NCBI GenBank assembly: GCA_005765155.1
Contig: VCCP01000005.1
Coordinates: forward strand, 3,720,001 to 3,784,000
Direction of reading: 5' to 3'
Source: Zelopaecilomyces penicillatus
Lineage: Eukaryota > Ascomycota > Sordariomycetes > Hypocreales > Pseudodiploosporaceae
DNA length: 64,000 nt
Shown: in pieces, positions 11,677 to 23,986 of the stretch
Layout: each line of letters begins with the position of its first letter
Position numbering within the stretch: position 1 is the first letter of the stretch
Notes under the pieces: generated by a model
The model's database searches: none
Told to the model about the DNA's origin: nothing
What the model saw: only the letters and a program-made list of their open reading frames with translations
Position numbers and translations under genes: made by a program

Positions 11677-14600
11677 CTACACATCCATATCCTGTAATGG
11701 CACATATCCTTCATCACCCTTGCCTCCCCTTCCTCGTCCGAGCATCTCCCTTACCCAACCCATGATGCCACTTCCACTCTTCCATCGCAGCCCTCCGCTT
11801 CGCTCTGCGGCGGCCTCCTCCATCCATTGAGGGCGCTTCCATGTCTTGAGAAGCAGGCTACTCACCACCACACTGACACTGCTGCACGCCATGGCGAAGC
11901 CAGCCATCATGGGATGCATATGGAGACCAAGCGGCAGGAAGAAGCCCATGGCAATAGGAAGGCCCATCACGTTGTACAGGCATGCCCATCCTAGATTGAA
12001 CTTAATCCGCCGGAAAATACTTCGCGTCAATTGGATGGCAGCAGGGATGCTCATCAAGTCAGTTGGTCTCATGAGGACCACATCTGCTGCCTCCATTGCA
12101 ACGTCGGTCCCGCTGGCCATGGCAATACCCACGTCGGCGGTGGCTAGTGCTGGCGAGTCGTTGATACCATCGCCAACCATTGCCACCACCTCACCCTGTG
12201 ACTGCAGCTTGGCAATGATTGCCTGCTTCTGGTCGGGACTGACACCAGCGAAAACGTCTTCGGGGGCGATACCAACAACCGCCGCTACCGCCAGTGCTGT
12301 TGGTCGCTGGTCTCCAGTCACGATAGCTGTTTTGATGCCCATCATGTGCAGTACAGAAATTGCGGCCACTGCTCCATCCTTAATGGTGTCGCTTAGACAA
12401 AGATAGCCTGTATATTTGCCATCGATGGCGACAAAGATATTTGTCGTACCTGCTGTGGATGTCTTAGATTGTGACTTGGTAGCAGAAGAATTGAGCTGTT
12501 CTGAGCCCTCGATGGCATCGTGCGGAATTTCGACACCGTTATCCTCGAGGAAGCTGGCGTTGCCAGCCATAACTCTATAACGGTTTCGCTCACCAGCGAT
12601 TGCTGGTTCAACAAGTGCGTTGACGCCTTGACCGACTGCGGCCTTGAACTCGCCTACAGAGCCGTCAATGGCGCCTTCAGAGTCGAGAATTCCAAGCTCC
12701 CCCTTAGCGGCTGCCAGAATAGCTTTACCCACTGGATGCTCACTGCCCATCTCAGCAAGTCCGACAATAGACCACCACAGTCGCTTCTGCCTCTCGCTAC
12801 CATCCCACATCTGAGCAAAAGATACCTTAGCAACGCTCATCTTACCATGAGTGATGGTGCCCGTCTTGTCCAGGACAATTTGCGTGACCTTGGTTGTTCT
12901 TTCAAGGGCAGCGCCTCCTTTAATGAGAATACCGTTCTCGGCGCCCACGCCAGTGCCGACCATGACCGCGGTTGGTGTAGCCAGGCCCAAGGCGCAAGGA
13001 CAGGCGAAAACAATGACTGAGATGCATAGTTCCACGCATACCATTAGCTTGCCGCCGCTCGCATGTTTGAGGAAGATCATGGGAGGATGGGGCAGCGCAT
13101 GGCTGAGAACCATCCATACAAGGAATGTGAGAAGGCCTAAAATGAGGATTGTAGGCACAAAATATCCAGCTAGAGTGTCTGCTACCTGTTGAATCGGGGC
13201 CCGGGTGGTTTGCGCGTCTTGAACCAACTTGACGATCTGACTGAGCTGCGTGTCCCTGCCTGCCCGGGTAACACGGAAGTCAACTCGGCCGTTGCCGTTG
13301 ACCGTGCCTCCAATCAGGTGGTCTCCGAGGCGTTTCTGCACAGGCATGGCCTCTCCAGTTACCATACTTTCATCAACGTAGGTTTCGCCCCGAACAAGAG
13401 TTCCATCAGCCGGGATCTTATCGCCAGGCCGAAGTAGGACAATATCTCCCACTTGGAGCAGTTCGGTTGGAATTGACATTTCTTCGTAAGCTGATGGACC
13501 TGCCATTCCAGCCGCGGGAGCTTGCGGTGTCTTGGGTGTTGTTGGGTCTTTGGACTTGGCCCATGCCTCAGTGGCCTTCTCCGCTGCGATCGGATCCGCG
13601 TAGATGGTAGCCATGGATGGGGCAAGCGACATGAGTCGAGAAAGCGCCTTGGAGGTTTGGCCCTTGGCGCTGTTTTCCAGGTACCTTCCAAGGGTGATGA
13701 AAGTAATGAGCATGGTACTAGTGTCAAAGATGGTGCCTGGTCTTGTGTGTGGCGGCACAAACATCGACACTGCCATTGCCAGTATACTGAAAGAAAACGC
13801 ACACGAGGTGCCTAGAATAACGAGGACATCCATCGTAGGAGACCCGTGTTTGATAGACTTGTACGCCGAGATGTAGAATCGCTTCCCGATGCCGAACTGG
13901 ACGGGAATTGTCAGAATCATGCAGACGACATCGCCGAGGTACAAACCAGACAGCAGTTCGATGACGCCAAAGTCGATGCTCGGAAAAGCCATTGGCAAAA
14001 TCATGCTGATAAAGAAAACAGGAAGAGCAAATGCAAGCGATGTCCTAAAGGCGGTACGCCATTCGTTGATTTCCCTTGTCTTTGCCAGTGACTCGAGTTG
14101 TGCATTATTGTCTTGGTTGTCTGCAACTAGGGCGTTAAGACCTTCCGCTTCCACAGCCTCGACAATTCCTCTAAGCCCCAGGACATTTGGTCGATGCGTG
14201 ACAGAGAGACGTCCAGTGGAAAGACTAAGCGAGGCAGAAGTAATGCCCGGAAGCGTCATAAGCTTATCCTCCAGAGCCTTCGCGGCAACTGCATCCGGAT
14301 TACCAAAGATCTTGAATTGGGCTGTTGATAACGAGGCATCTTGATCTTCCGCCTCGTACTGTGTTGATAGAACCGCGGCGTCAAATCCGCGGTCCTCAAT
14401 TGTCTCTGCAATCTTCTCGGGGGTGATTTTCGCCACATCGTGGGTAATAACGGCCCGTTCCGCAAGAAGGCTAATATTAAACTTCAAGACGCCTTCCACA
14501 CCCTTGAAGCCACCTTCGACTGCAGATGTACAGGCCCCACAAGTCATTCCCTCGATAGCAATAGTCGTGGTGGCAATGCTGCTACTTGTGGCCTTACTCC

Positions 14601-15202
14601 TGAGTTTTTTGCCAGCGGTTGATTTTTTCGTATCGACAATTTCGGCACCAAATCCTCTATCCTCAATCATCTCGGCGATTTGCTCGGGTGTGAGAACAGC
14701 TGGGTCATGCTCGATAACAGCTCGTTCGGAGAGTAGCGAAATGCTGAAGTTCTTTACGCCTGCGACATCTTTGAAGCCACCCTCAACTGCAGATGTACAG
14801 GCCCCGCAGGTCATGCCCTCGACAGCCACAGTTGTCGTCACCATACCATCGTCCACTTCCGCATCAGCCTCCTCATCGTATGCGAATCGATCTATAGCAG
14901 GGCTGAGAAGGTCTGTCGATAACACCTCGGCATCGAAGCCGCAGTCTTCGATTGTGTCTTGAACTTTGTCGGCGGAGATAATTTGAGGATTGTGCATCAC
15001 GACAGCGCGCTCCATGACGAGACTGACCGAAACGCTGCCGACGCCAGCGACGCCTTTGAAGCCTGCTTCAACTGCGGACGTGCATGCACCGCATCTTCCC
15101 AAGTAAACCAAGTTAGCCAACGGATTTTCCAGACATGATGAAAGACGCTCTGGGGAGAATCGCTCACGTCATGCCACCCACGCGCAACGTGGTGGTCGCC
15201 AT
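11677..15202 (-). CDS. ccc2: Cu(I)-transporting P1B-type ATPase (Ccc2/ATP7 type)
   Basis: Pumps Cu(I) from the cytosol into the late Golgi to load secreted multicopper oxidases, receiving copper from an Atx1-type chaperone. There are two exons: 15168-15202 (35 nt) and 11677-15094, with a 73-nt intron carrying a CTAAC branch site, giving 1150 residues. The tiny first exon supplies MATTTLRVGGMT and the second begins with CGAC, rebuilding the first copper motif; the ATG at 15120 is intronic and would destroy it. HMA domains have CxxC at residues 13-16, 108-111 and 197-200. A fourth HMA-like domain follows without cysteines. The TGEA phosphatase motif, CPC membrane copper site (710-712), phosphorylation DKTGT (Asp754), SEHPVGK nucleotide motif and GDGINDSPAL hinge are all intact. 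It ends in a short hydrophilic tail. Length and architecture fit ascomycete Ccc2. Confidence 0.96.
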
Positions 15203-17800
15203 GTGCGGACTTCTCGGCGCAAGGCCAGCGGCGCCAATGTGACTATCCCTCACGGGGACCTGGATATATGGGGGAGCCATGGCGCTGTGTGTTCACGTTG
15301 CGATTCTGCCACTGCTCTGCTTGAGTTGAGTCGCAAGCGCGCGCAGGCAAGCTTTTTGTCGCTTCAATAGCCTTCGTCGGTGAGAGTGTCGGTTACCGAG
15401 TGGGTTTGTGCATCTCACGGATATGACGGAAATGGCAGACGATAAGTCAAGGGCGGGCTATATTTAGTACAAAGATGACTTTCGTATTGATGCGGAACAA
15501 GGACAGCCCCGAAGCCCGGCTTCGAGGGGCACAAAGGCGCAATAAAATTGATGAGCCGGCTGCTGACGAAACCGTAAGATCTGTCCAACCTGTCGCACAG
15601 CCTTGCCGTCAGCAATGATGCCAGATGGAGGTTTTGGCTGAGATGACCTTGCAGCGGAGGGGAGGAACGAGGACAGTCGGGGGAGGTAACGTTAAAAAGA
15701 AGTCAGGCCCCATAATGCTGTGTTAGTGGCTGACACTGGTGATGCCACTTGACTGCTTTCGTTTGGAGTCGGCCCCTCTGCCAGAACGGCAGGGGCCGGG
15801 CTGGTTGGCGAATAGGCGATTGGGGGGAGGGGGCTTCTGTTGGAGATGAGGGTGGGATGCTATAGCAGCACATTGTATGTACCTTTAGTGGTTGTACAGG
15901 AGGTAAAGCAGCCAGGGTCAGATGCAGGCGACGCCACTAAGCAGGCAGCCTGCCTTGTCCGTCTCCAGGTACTTGCCTACCTGGGAATAAGTACTGTGGC
16001 AGGTACCTTATCGTAGGAAGATGGGGGGAGCCGAAGGTTGCAGACGCCGACTGTTTCGTGGAAAATGGAATGCAAAGGTTGCCCTGTTCTCTCCAAGTTT
16101 CCCGAGCTCTGTACGCCCGGGCCGAAGTCTTCATATATGATTGCCAACACGGCACAAACTGCTGTTCAGGGAGCACCGTCTGGCTCGCGCACGTCATTTG
16201 GGACAAACATCCTGCGATGGCCGCCAGAGGACGGTTGTGCGGCAAGGCAAGACATGCAAGGTACCTCGGGTGGTTCAAGCCTCTCGGCGCTGTGATTGTT
16301 TCAACGGGGGGGGGGGCTTATCAGGTCGCCCAGCCCATCGATTCTTCTACTTGTCGCACCACAGGGCCTTAAGGAGCCCTCTTGTTGCAGGTCACCTTCT
16401 GGGGCAATATTTGCCAGGGCCTCGTTTCGTTTCGCTGCAACTCTCAACCCCCCCTGGAAAGACTGCCAAGCGGAAGGAGAATCGAATGCGAAACGCTCAG
16501 GCGTCTGTTTCAGGCGCGCTATTGTGATGATAATTCATAGCATGCGACAAATAAGGAGAAAATTCTTTTATTATCCATTGACCTTTTTAATAGCCGTGCG
16601 ATGATGTGATTTTTGAAAAAGGAAATAACGTTGAATAGAGTTCCAAACAACCCCAGACACGCAAAACTCCCTGATGAATTGGGTGGCCGACATGTAGTAT
16701 TGCCGTGGACTAATGAGCTATTGCGCCATTGTCCAATTTAAAGTCGACGCCGTGGTCGATTATAATTCAATGGTATCGGCGATAAATGGATAATTAGTGG
16801 GAAAATTACCAAAATGACAAAGCTCGAGGATGAAAAAAAGCAACACTCATATGGAGGCACATATTGGAGTCTATTGCATTGTCACCTCCACCTCCCATTC
16901 AAATGGCATCATGGCGTTGGGGGCCCAAGCACAGGTGATGGTTGGTGCAATCGGTTTCAATCGCGGCAGATGCTCTGTTTGGAAACAACCCGGGTCCGTT
17001 GCTGCATCAGCCTTAACACCAGCAAATATCACAAGGCTCGCTAAAACGCTTCTCTTTGCAGGACACAAAACGGAACTTGAGGGTCGGGGAACAAGGGTTG
17101 ATGACAGATGTCCGAGTTAAAGTCCAAGCCAGGCGATATATTGCCCTTTATCGATAAGTGTTGGTGGTTGTCTGCAGTGCTATCAACACTACTCCGTACC
17201 TAAGCTAGAGACAGCAAACAACGGTACAGGTATTCACGATATTGTTTGCCCTAACAACAATATCTACCAACCCGTGATTTGCATTTCTTTCTCCTCAGTC
17301 GTTCTTTGGTATTTGGAACGGTCTGTTGGTCCACGTAAAAGATGGTGTTAGATGCTTTCAAATCAAGGCTTTGTTGGCTAGCAAGTGGTCTGTCAAGTCA
17401 AGTACTGAACGCCAGAGCTCCCTCTCAACCCCCACCACATCCACCCCGTGTCAACTAACCATTAGCATCCGTCACCGTGCACCTCAGCCTGCACACACCT
17501 TAACGTCGTGCGTGTTGCCGTCAGTGCCTTTCGGAGCCTCAACCTCCCCCAAAGCCGAAGGACCTCAAACCCACTTGATACACCCATTTGCACAACCGAA
17601 CTCTGGCCAGCACTCGCGCTCTGACATCATCTGGCGAGCCGCTTCCGAGCATCATCGTTGTTATCTTTTTGTTTCCGCCTCAATCGAAACATCAGCTGCA
17701 CCTCCTCCTCCACCTAGTCCAACCCGTCCGATCCGTTTCGCCCAGAACCCCCCCAGTCGGATTGAAGCTCCTTCGTCCCGCTGGGGCGCGGTGACCTAGG
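15203..17800. other. Divergent promoter region between the copper ATPase and CSN7 genes
   Basis: An unusually long 2.6 kb spacer between two divergently transcribed genes. It has an 11-base G run at 16306-16316 and a TACTCCGTA motif at 17190-17198. ORFs up to 128 codons exist on the plus strand at 16038-16604 but overlap each other in different frames, run through the G tract and show no domain. No gene supported. Confidence 0.6.
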
Positions 17801-18786
17801 ATGATGGAGCAGACCAAGGCTCTGAACGCCCTGGAGGTACGTCGAGCTCTTGTAACAGTTGAACTGGAAAATAAGTTCGTTTTTGGTTGCTCGTGGAGAT
17901 ACCTCGACGGATACCTTAATGGAAGATGGAGTTGTCAAGGTTTGGAGAAAGCAAAGTACTAATATTTTTTGGGCAGCCATTTCTTGCGTTATCAAAGTCG
18001 GCCACATCTCCCCGCGCAGCAGCCGACCTCGTCACTCGTGCAACCTCTGCCCCAAACACATATATCTTCGCCGAACTTCTCCAGACGCCCCAGATCCAAG
18101 CTCTCCACAGCAGCCCCGAGTTCGCGTCACACCTGACGCTACTCCAAGTCTTCTCCTATGGCACATACAAGGAGTACCATGCCACACCCAATCTCCCGGT
18201 CCTCAGCGAGGCTCAAACCCTCAAGCTCAGACAGCTCTCCCTACTTTCCCTAGCCAGAGCTCGCTCCAATCTTTCCTATGACGCCTTGCAGGAAGCTCTT
18301 GGCCTCTCGTCCGCCCGCCAGGTCGAGGATATCGTGAGGACTGCCGTTTACGCCGGCCTCATTCGTGCGACTCTCGACCCCGCCCGCCACACCGTACAGG
18401 TCGCGAGCGGCGCCCCGTTACGGGACCTCTGCCCTGGTTCTATTCCTGACATGATTACGGCATTAAAAAACTGGTCAGATCGCTGTCAGTCTACGCTGGG
18501 GGATCTAGATGAGCAAGTGAGCGCTATCCGCGCCACCGCAGCTGTTCGGGAGAACGAAAAACGAACAGCGGAAGAAAAAGTGCAAAAGCTGTTGGGCGAA
18601 CTGCGTGACACGGATAAGAAAACTGACATTACAGTTACCCATCGTGATTTGCTTGCGAAAAGAGGAATCTCCACCAAACGAACAATGGCAGACTCAGGGG
18701 GTCAGTCAAATGCCGATAGCATGGATGTAGACGAACCGTTGGCAGCGGAGGAAAAACTGAAACGAGTAGGCAAGCGGAAGATGTGA
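17801..18786 (+). CDS. csn7: COP9 signalosome complex subunit 7 (PCI domain)
   Basis: Subunit of the COP9 signalosome, which removes Nedd8 from cullins and so controls cullin-RING ubiquitin ligases in nucleus and cytosol. There are two exons: 17801-17836 (12 codons) and 17977-18786. The intervening 140-nt intron has a perfect TACTAA branch box and a GGGCAG acceptor. The product is 281 residues. Residues about 25-160 are helical with the PCI winged-helix signature (LRQLSLLSLARARSNLSYDAL, then a VEDIVRTAVYAGLIRA strand-helix unit). Residues about 185-225 form a coiled coil (DLDEQVSAIRATAAVRENEK). The tail ends in a basic KRVGKRKM-type stretch. Either of the two adjacent ATGs (17801 or 17804) could start. 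The related eIF3m subunit is longer and differs at the C-terminus. Confidence 0.9.
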
Positions 18787-19278
18787 GGGCCCTTTTGCAA
18801 AATCAAAGACACTCTTAAGGAAGGATTAGAGAGTCGCATCTCACATCACGAAGACAACGATGATGATGATTGTAATAGACGATAACATGCCATAACTTTA
18901 TTATGCCGTATTACTACCATCCCTACAGATGTGAGAACTACTACTGAAGAAGCTACCTATGAAATAAATGTCTGGCCACCATCTCCGAAATGGACACATT
19001 TTGAGGCCAGACCTGATAATACAGACTAAAAAATTCCACCAAAGACAAAGAGTGGCCCAACGCCAGATACCACCCATAGGCTCGTTCCAACAAGCATAAA
19101 CCTTAATAGTCCCTCAAATATCATGACGGTCATGAAAGTCTTGTGTGTAGCTTCGCCTTCGCCATCTCGCAGAGATGTGCTTCTAGAAAGCGAAAGCCAA
19201 GGTGATGTCCCGCATCAATCGGCCCAAGACATAGAAGAAGAAGAAGAAGAAGAAGAAGAAGAAAAATACATTTTGTGT
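18787..19278. other. Convergent intergenic region
   Basis: 3' UTRs of csn7 (+) and the Rax1 gene (-). It contains a ten-unit GAA repeat (19234-19263). No gene seen. Confidence 0.7.
19234..19263. repeat. (GAA)10 trinucleotide repeat
   Basis: Ten uninterrupted GAA units in the 3' region of the Rax1-type gene (TTC on its sense strand), 16 bases past its stop codon. Confidence 0.95.
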
Positions 19279-20485
19279 TCAGAGCCTCTTACCTGGAACG
19301 AGGATGAATAAAACACAGAGTCCAGCGACAATCAGTAGCGTCACAGCAAGTACCATAAGGGCTCGCTTAGCAAGGAGTGTCCGAACGTAAGGTTCTCGAA
19401 TGCGTGAGAAGTTAAAGGGGGTGTACTCGCTTAGCCCAACAAGAGCCATGATAGGGTCCAGTGAGTACTGATAAGACGCAAGGAAATAGACACCGACGGT
19501 GAAGGGAAGGATGAGCTGTAATTGAAAATTAGTTCAGACCGCATTCAGTTTTTGAAGAGTTCTTAATAAGACTTACCCAGCATCTAGTTTGACGGGATTT
19601 GTCTAGAAATATGAGAATGAAAGCTGCCCAGAACCCGCCAAACATAGCAACAAGTCCAAGGATCAGACGCATAATGAGCGTTGGCGGGATAAGATTTCCC
19701 AGGGCCTTCATTCGCAAGAAACCCGGGAAAGCATCTCGCTCCATGGCTTGGAACACATAATCCTTCGCCACATCAAAAACCTCTGGGTCGTCTCGGCCGT
19801 ATTCCTCAATGGCTGTAGTGACATCTGAAGTAATGGAACCTGGCAACGTGATCTCTCGCTCAGCTCCAGGAAGCAAAAATGTGTAGAGGATCTTCTCAGC
19901 CGACGCTCTGATGTCCTGGCGAGCCACGGTATGGGCCGGAGAGTTGGAATCGGTGACATCTCGAGAAGTACTGAACCTGGGGCTTGGTCGTGTAACGCCA
20001 ACTCCGCTCTGAGGGGAATCATGTTGATCTTCGCGGAGGAAAGCAGACATCTGAGCGTCCTGGTCGCGTTCCTTTTCAGTAGAGTACATGGACGGCCCCG
20101 CAATACGAGGTTCCAAATCGCCTATGTTCTCCAGTATAGTAGAGGAGCGTTTCGAGCTCTTTTCCATCTCAGGTGTCGCAACAAGAACAGATCGTCGCAG
20201 CTCGCGAACATAGTGTCGGCAGAGCGACATATGTTGAGCAACATCCAACCTGATGGGAAGTGTCTGTTAGCTTACTGCCATGCTATATTTAACATTTCTT
20301 CGCACGGCGTACCAAAAGTCCAGATAGTCCACAGATCGTTGTTGATCTCGCATATAGATGTAAAACGAGAAAAGGTCGACAGGCGGCAACGTGCGACGGC
20401 TGAGCACTTCGAAAAGGGTCGGAAGTCTATTCCGCGCCATATCTGGTTGCGGCGACGCGGACGTCATTGCGGAATGGCCCTCCAT
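19279..20485 (-). CDS. rax1: Rax1-type RGS-domain membrane protein
   Basis: Resembles the Rax1 family: a regulator-of-G-protein-signalling-like domain followed by three membrane helices, linked in yeast to bipolar bud-site selection and in moulds to polarity and development. The exons are 20313-20485, 19577-20249 and 19279-19515, with introns of 63 and 61 nt, giving 360 residues. The first splice joins LDFW to LDVAQHMSLC, restoring the RGS core. The RGS-like region spans roughly residues 20-225, interrupted by a Ser/Pro-rich insert at about 90-165. Membrane helices lie at about 245-270, 283-305 and 332-355. The C-terminus ends PGKRL. The last codons (GGTAAG) also match a splice donor, so a further downstream exon cannot be excluded. 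Confidence 0.88.
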
Positions 20486-21213
20486 GGTTCGTTTGTGAGG
20501 GGTAATTCGTGAAGTTGAGTAGTTGAAGAAGCGTGGTATGTCAGGACGACAGAGTTTTGATTGCCGAAGATAAAGGGAGAAGACAATGGTCGTCTATAAC
20601 TGCTGTGCGACAGAATGGAGTCTCCCTGGATACGAGACGAGGGAGGGATTGCGATTTTGTACTTCGTACCCCAGCGCAGCCTGACGTGTCTCTGGGTTCC
20701 AACCAGCCCGTTGGAAGTCGGGAAAACGCAGTCGCACTTTGCCGCGAAAGCTAGCTGTGTTGTTACGATGCGAAAGATTGTTCGAACTTGATGCCTTGCG
20801 TCGCGGCTTGACGATGAACAAAACGAGCGTGATTCATGCCTTCTCTGTCCTTCTGCGCCATGACCTCCCGTCGTTGGCGCGGTTTCTGTTCCTGACTAAA
20901 AAGAGTACGTACCTTCACACACGTGACTTTGTGGTGGGGCTCAACCACAACCCCGTGATTGGCTCGCTACCCCCACCACTTGGAATTTCGACTGCCCTAC
21001 GCACAAAGATTTTGTGGAATTTGGCACTTCCGACATCAACACCCTCCTCCAACGCCAGACCTTGAAGAGACGATCCACAGGTACGAATCCTCACCATAAT
21101 AACCCATCGTGCAAGGGCATTTGCTCCTCTAGAGTTACCGCACGAGCCTTGTCATCCCCACGAACTAGACCACCAAAACAGATTCAAGTTTCCTGACAGT
21201 CAAAACTCCAGAA
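20486..21213. promoter_or_regulatory. Divergent promoter of rax1 and rpl31
   Basis: A 728-bp spacer between two divergent start codons. An ATTGG (inverted CCAAT box) lies at 20958-20962, about 250 bp before the ribosomal protein start. The last 150 bases are pyrimidine- and AC-rich, as in highly expressed fungal leaders. Assignment of the box as functional is inference. Confidence 0.4.
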
Positions 21214-21798
21214 ATGTCGTCCAAGAAGCCCTCCGGCAAGCCTCAGCGCTCCGCTATTGCGGATGTCGTCGCCCGCGAGTACACCATCCACATGCACAAG
21301 AGGGTATGTCGCAAACGCCAGGATATCCTTACAAACCCCCCGGCAAACCAGGTTCTCGAAGAGCGAATTGGGCTAACTTACGTTTTGTAAAGATGCACGG
21401 TGTCTCCTTCAAGAAGAGAGCTCCTCGTGCCATCAAGGAGATCAAGGCTTTCGCCACTCAGGCTATGGTATGGGTTCCCCCAATATGAATGCCTTTTGCG
21501 TATCAATTTCAATTGAGACTTTGATGCGCCGAAAGCGCAATACATACCACCAGATATGGAAAGATGGGGGAAATACTAACGGAGAACTATCTAGGGCACC
21601 TCTGACGTCCGAGTCGACCCTCAGCTCAACAAGAAGGTCTGGGAGCAGGGTATCAAGGGCGTTCCCTACAGACTCCGCGTGCGAATTTCCCGACGACGAA
21701 ACGACGAGGAGGGTGCCAAGGAGAAGCTGTACAGCTATGTTCAGGCTGTGAACGTCAAGAACCCCAAGGGCCTTACCACGGATGTTGTTGAAGAGTAA
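21214..21798 (+). CDS. rpl31: 60S ribosomal protein L31 (eL31)
   Basis: Component of the large ribosomal subunit near the nascent-chain exit. There are three exons: 21214-21303, 21393-21467 and 21595-21798, all joined in phase 0, giving 122 residues. The product starts MSSKKPSGKPQRSAIADVV and continues with the family core (REYTIHMHKRMHGVSFKKRA, PRAIKEIKAFA, then GTSDVRVDPQLNKKVWEQGI and PYRLRVRISRRRND). It ends in VVEE. Length matches fungal eL31. Introns of 89 and 127 nt have GTATGT/GTATGG donors. Confidence 0.98.
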
Positions 21799-22234
21799 AG
21801 GAAAATATTTCTCTTGGGAAGGGTTCTCGGGGTTGGCATGGCATTTTGGAGTTGCAACCGGCTTTCTAGCTTTTTCGCGCTGAAAAATACAGACGGAAAT
21901 GTGATCTGAACTTCATTCTACAAACGACTGTCCACCGTCCTGGTATTGAACTCACACGCAACGCGGGCCCGGCTAAGGGAAAGGAAAAAAGTCCGGATGG
22001 GTTTCTTGAGAAAGTGATTAATGGTTATCATGATTTCATTGACAGGTACCACCCTCAGAGGTGACCAGTCGTGAACATAGGGAGAGGGTAACCCTCCCTT
22101 TCCCAGCCCAGTTGCAGAAATACAAAAATGCAATCCAATATCTCTGCCAACCAATCAAGGCCGTGCTCCAAAGACTCCATATCTGCCCTCCCATGAAGAA
22201 AAACAATGCAGCCTATCCCCCATGCGTAGAACAT
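21799..22234. other. Convergent intergenic region
   Basis: 3' UTRs of rpl31 (+) and the E2 gene (-). Nothing else seen. Confidence 0.7.
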
Positions 22235-22917
22235 TTACTCATCTTCGACATCGCGATGTCGGCCCAGGACCCTTTTCTTGAACTCTTCGGCATCCTTATC
22301 CCAGAGCTCTGCAGCCTCACCATTCAGGGGGGAGGCACTTAAGAAGTGAAGCTGTTAGTAAATGCAAACTCTTTGGGGATTGACAAAAGTCATGTAGCAG
22401 AGTTTGGGACTTACTTATTGGGTTCACCCAGCAAGCTTTGCAAGCTGAGAAGAACAGTCTGAATGTTGTAGGCAGCGGTCCACTTGTCCTTCAGGATATC
22501 CAAGCAGATGCGGCCAGAAAAGTCGACATTGGGATGGTAGATTGGCGTCTTGAAAAGTACCGTGGGCGGGGCATAGGGGTAATTGGAGGGGAAGGCGAAG
22601 CTCAGCTTAAACGTTAGGCCGGAGTAGGGTGTGTCTTCAGGTCCCTCAATTGTGGCAGTCCAGGACATCAAATTGCCGTCGGCCGAAGGAAAGGCAGAGA
22701 TACCTGGTGCAGGCGAGGTCATGAGCGTCATCAACTCTGTTTGCAGCCTTTCGGAGGTTGGTCAGCAGTTGAACTTGCGGCGCAGATGGCGGGACCGGTG
22801 ATAGACTTACCTCTTAGTAACACTCTGAGAATCGGGTCCCTTCTGAGAAGGATTGAGCTTTGCGGCCGGGACGCTGCCAGGCGCAGAGTTTTGGTTGTCC
22901 TCCATGGAGTAATCCAT
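22235..22917 (-). CDS. Ubiquitin-conjugating enzyme E2, UBE2C/UbcH10 type
   Basis: E2 enzyme that primes ubiquitin on anaphase-promoting complex substrates such as cyclin B and securin. Exons: 22811-22917, 22415-22747 and 22235-22337; introns of 63 and 77 nt; 180 residues. The N-terminal extension of about 35 residues (MDYSMEDNQN start) is typical of this E2 class. The UBC fold has the HPN motif at 107-109 and the catalytic Cys at 117 within GRICLDILKDKW. The DILKDKWTAAYNIQTVLLSLQSLLGEPN segment that follows is characteristic of UBE2C. The third exon adds NASPLNGEAAELW and an acidic C-terminus. The third-exon acceptor (TTAAG) was chosen because it restores the conserved N-A-x-x-L-N; a CAG ten bases upstream shifts the frame. 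Confidence 0.95.
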
Positions 22918-23986
22918 TGTAAACAAAGCAAGGATGGTGGTGCTGGGTGGTGATGGTGGGGGTTGTATTTATGCAGCGGTGAGTCGAGTAACTGCACAGA
23001 ACCACGGCGCGGCTGAAAGGGTGGTTTAGTAAACGGATATACACTGAGCTCTGGGAGATGGATCGAGCGGATGAAAGAAATTGAACAGCTGGCTGTCAAA
23101 AGAGAAAAACGGTCAGAGTGAGATGGGTAAGTGTAGGAAAGATGATATGCAGGTGTCGGCCTTGTTTGGTTGAGACTAGAGCCGCGGTCAATTGTCGGGA
23201 GAGTCCACAGACAGTGAAGATAGAATTAAGACAAGGTAGGAGGTGAATAAGGCAGCCTCGTGCGAGTCTATTTAAACGACCAGCGACCCGATGAATGGAT
23301 TGAGTGTTTCTTGTTTGGAGACGGTTTTATTAATGCGAATCCGATGGTTTGGAAAGCGACGTGTCATTCGATTGTTATGGCCGAGCAGCTACAAGACCCA
23401 GTCAACACCAACACAAACGGCACTGGAGAGCCATCCATTTCCACGCGGCTGCTTTGCCGCAGCAACGGAGGGTGGCCCTCCTTCAGGCGTCATCAGGCCA
23501 CTGCCAATCAACGGCAGCTGGGGTCCAGGCGGTTGAAACGTGCCAGGCACTGGGCTTGTAGTGGGACCTCCTAACAGCGCCCAGCCGCCCCCAAAAACAA
23601 CATCACAGTCCCTCAAACGCTCCAGCTCTTTTGCCTTTGGGGGAAAACAGTAGCAACAGCAGCTTTACGCGGGTAGACGCGACCGAAACGCGACCTTGTT
23701 TGGTGCAAAAGTTATGAGCATCATACGCTTTATTATACGGTGCATTCAGAAGAACACTTCAGACTACAACTACGTTACGACTACAGGGTTTTATATAGTG
23801 GCGGATCACGGTTCTTCACGCCATCGGCAGTTATCCGTTTGTACCCGAAACACCTTCTTCGGCGTTTCACTACAGTGCTAGAGAGTACTGCAGTTACCAA
23901 ATATCTGGGCTTATTGGGCCAATAACTTGGAGCCTGGATAGGGATCGAGTAATATTGTTCTAGACTGAATTATTCAGATAGCCATC
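22918..23986. promoter_or_regulatory. Divergent promoter region of the E2 and chk1 genes
   Basis: A 1.07 kb spacer between divergent start codons of two cell-cycle genes. Positions 23690-23990 are AT-rich. An imperfect 11-bp inverted repeat (ACTACAGTGCT / AGTACTGCAGT) lies at about 23870-23895. No gene seen; shared regulation is inference from layout. Confidence 0.4.

Noticed and set aside
11677..15120. Copper ATPase starting at ATG 15120
   Set aside because: That ATG lies inside the inferred intron and would destroy the first CxxC copper motif; the 35-nt upstream exon restores it.
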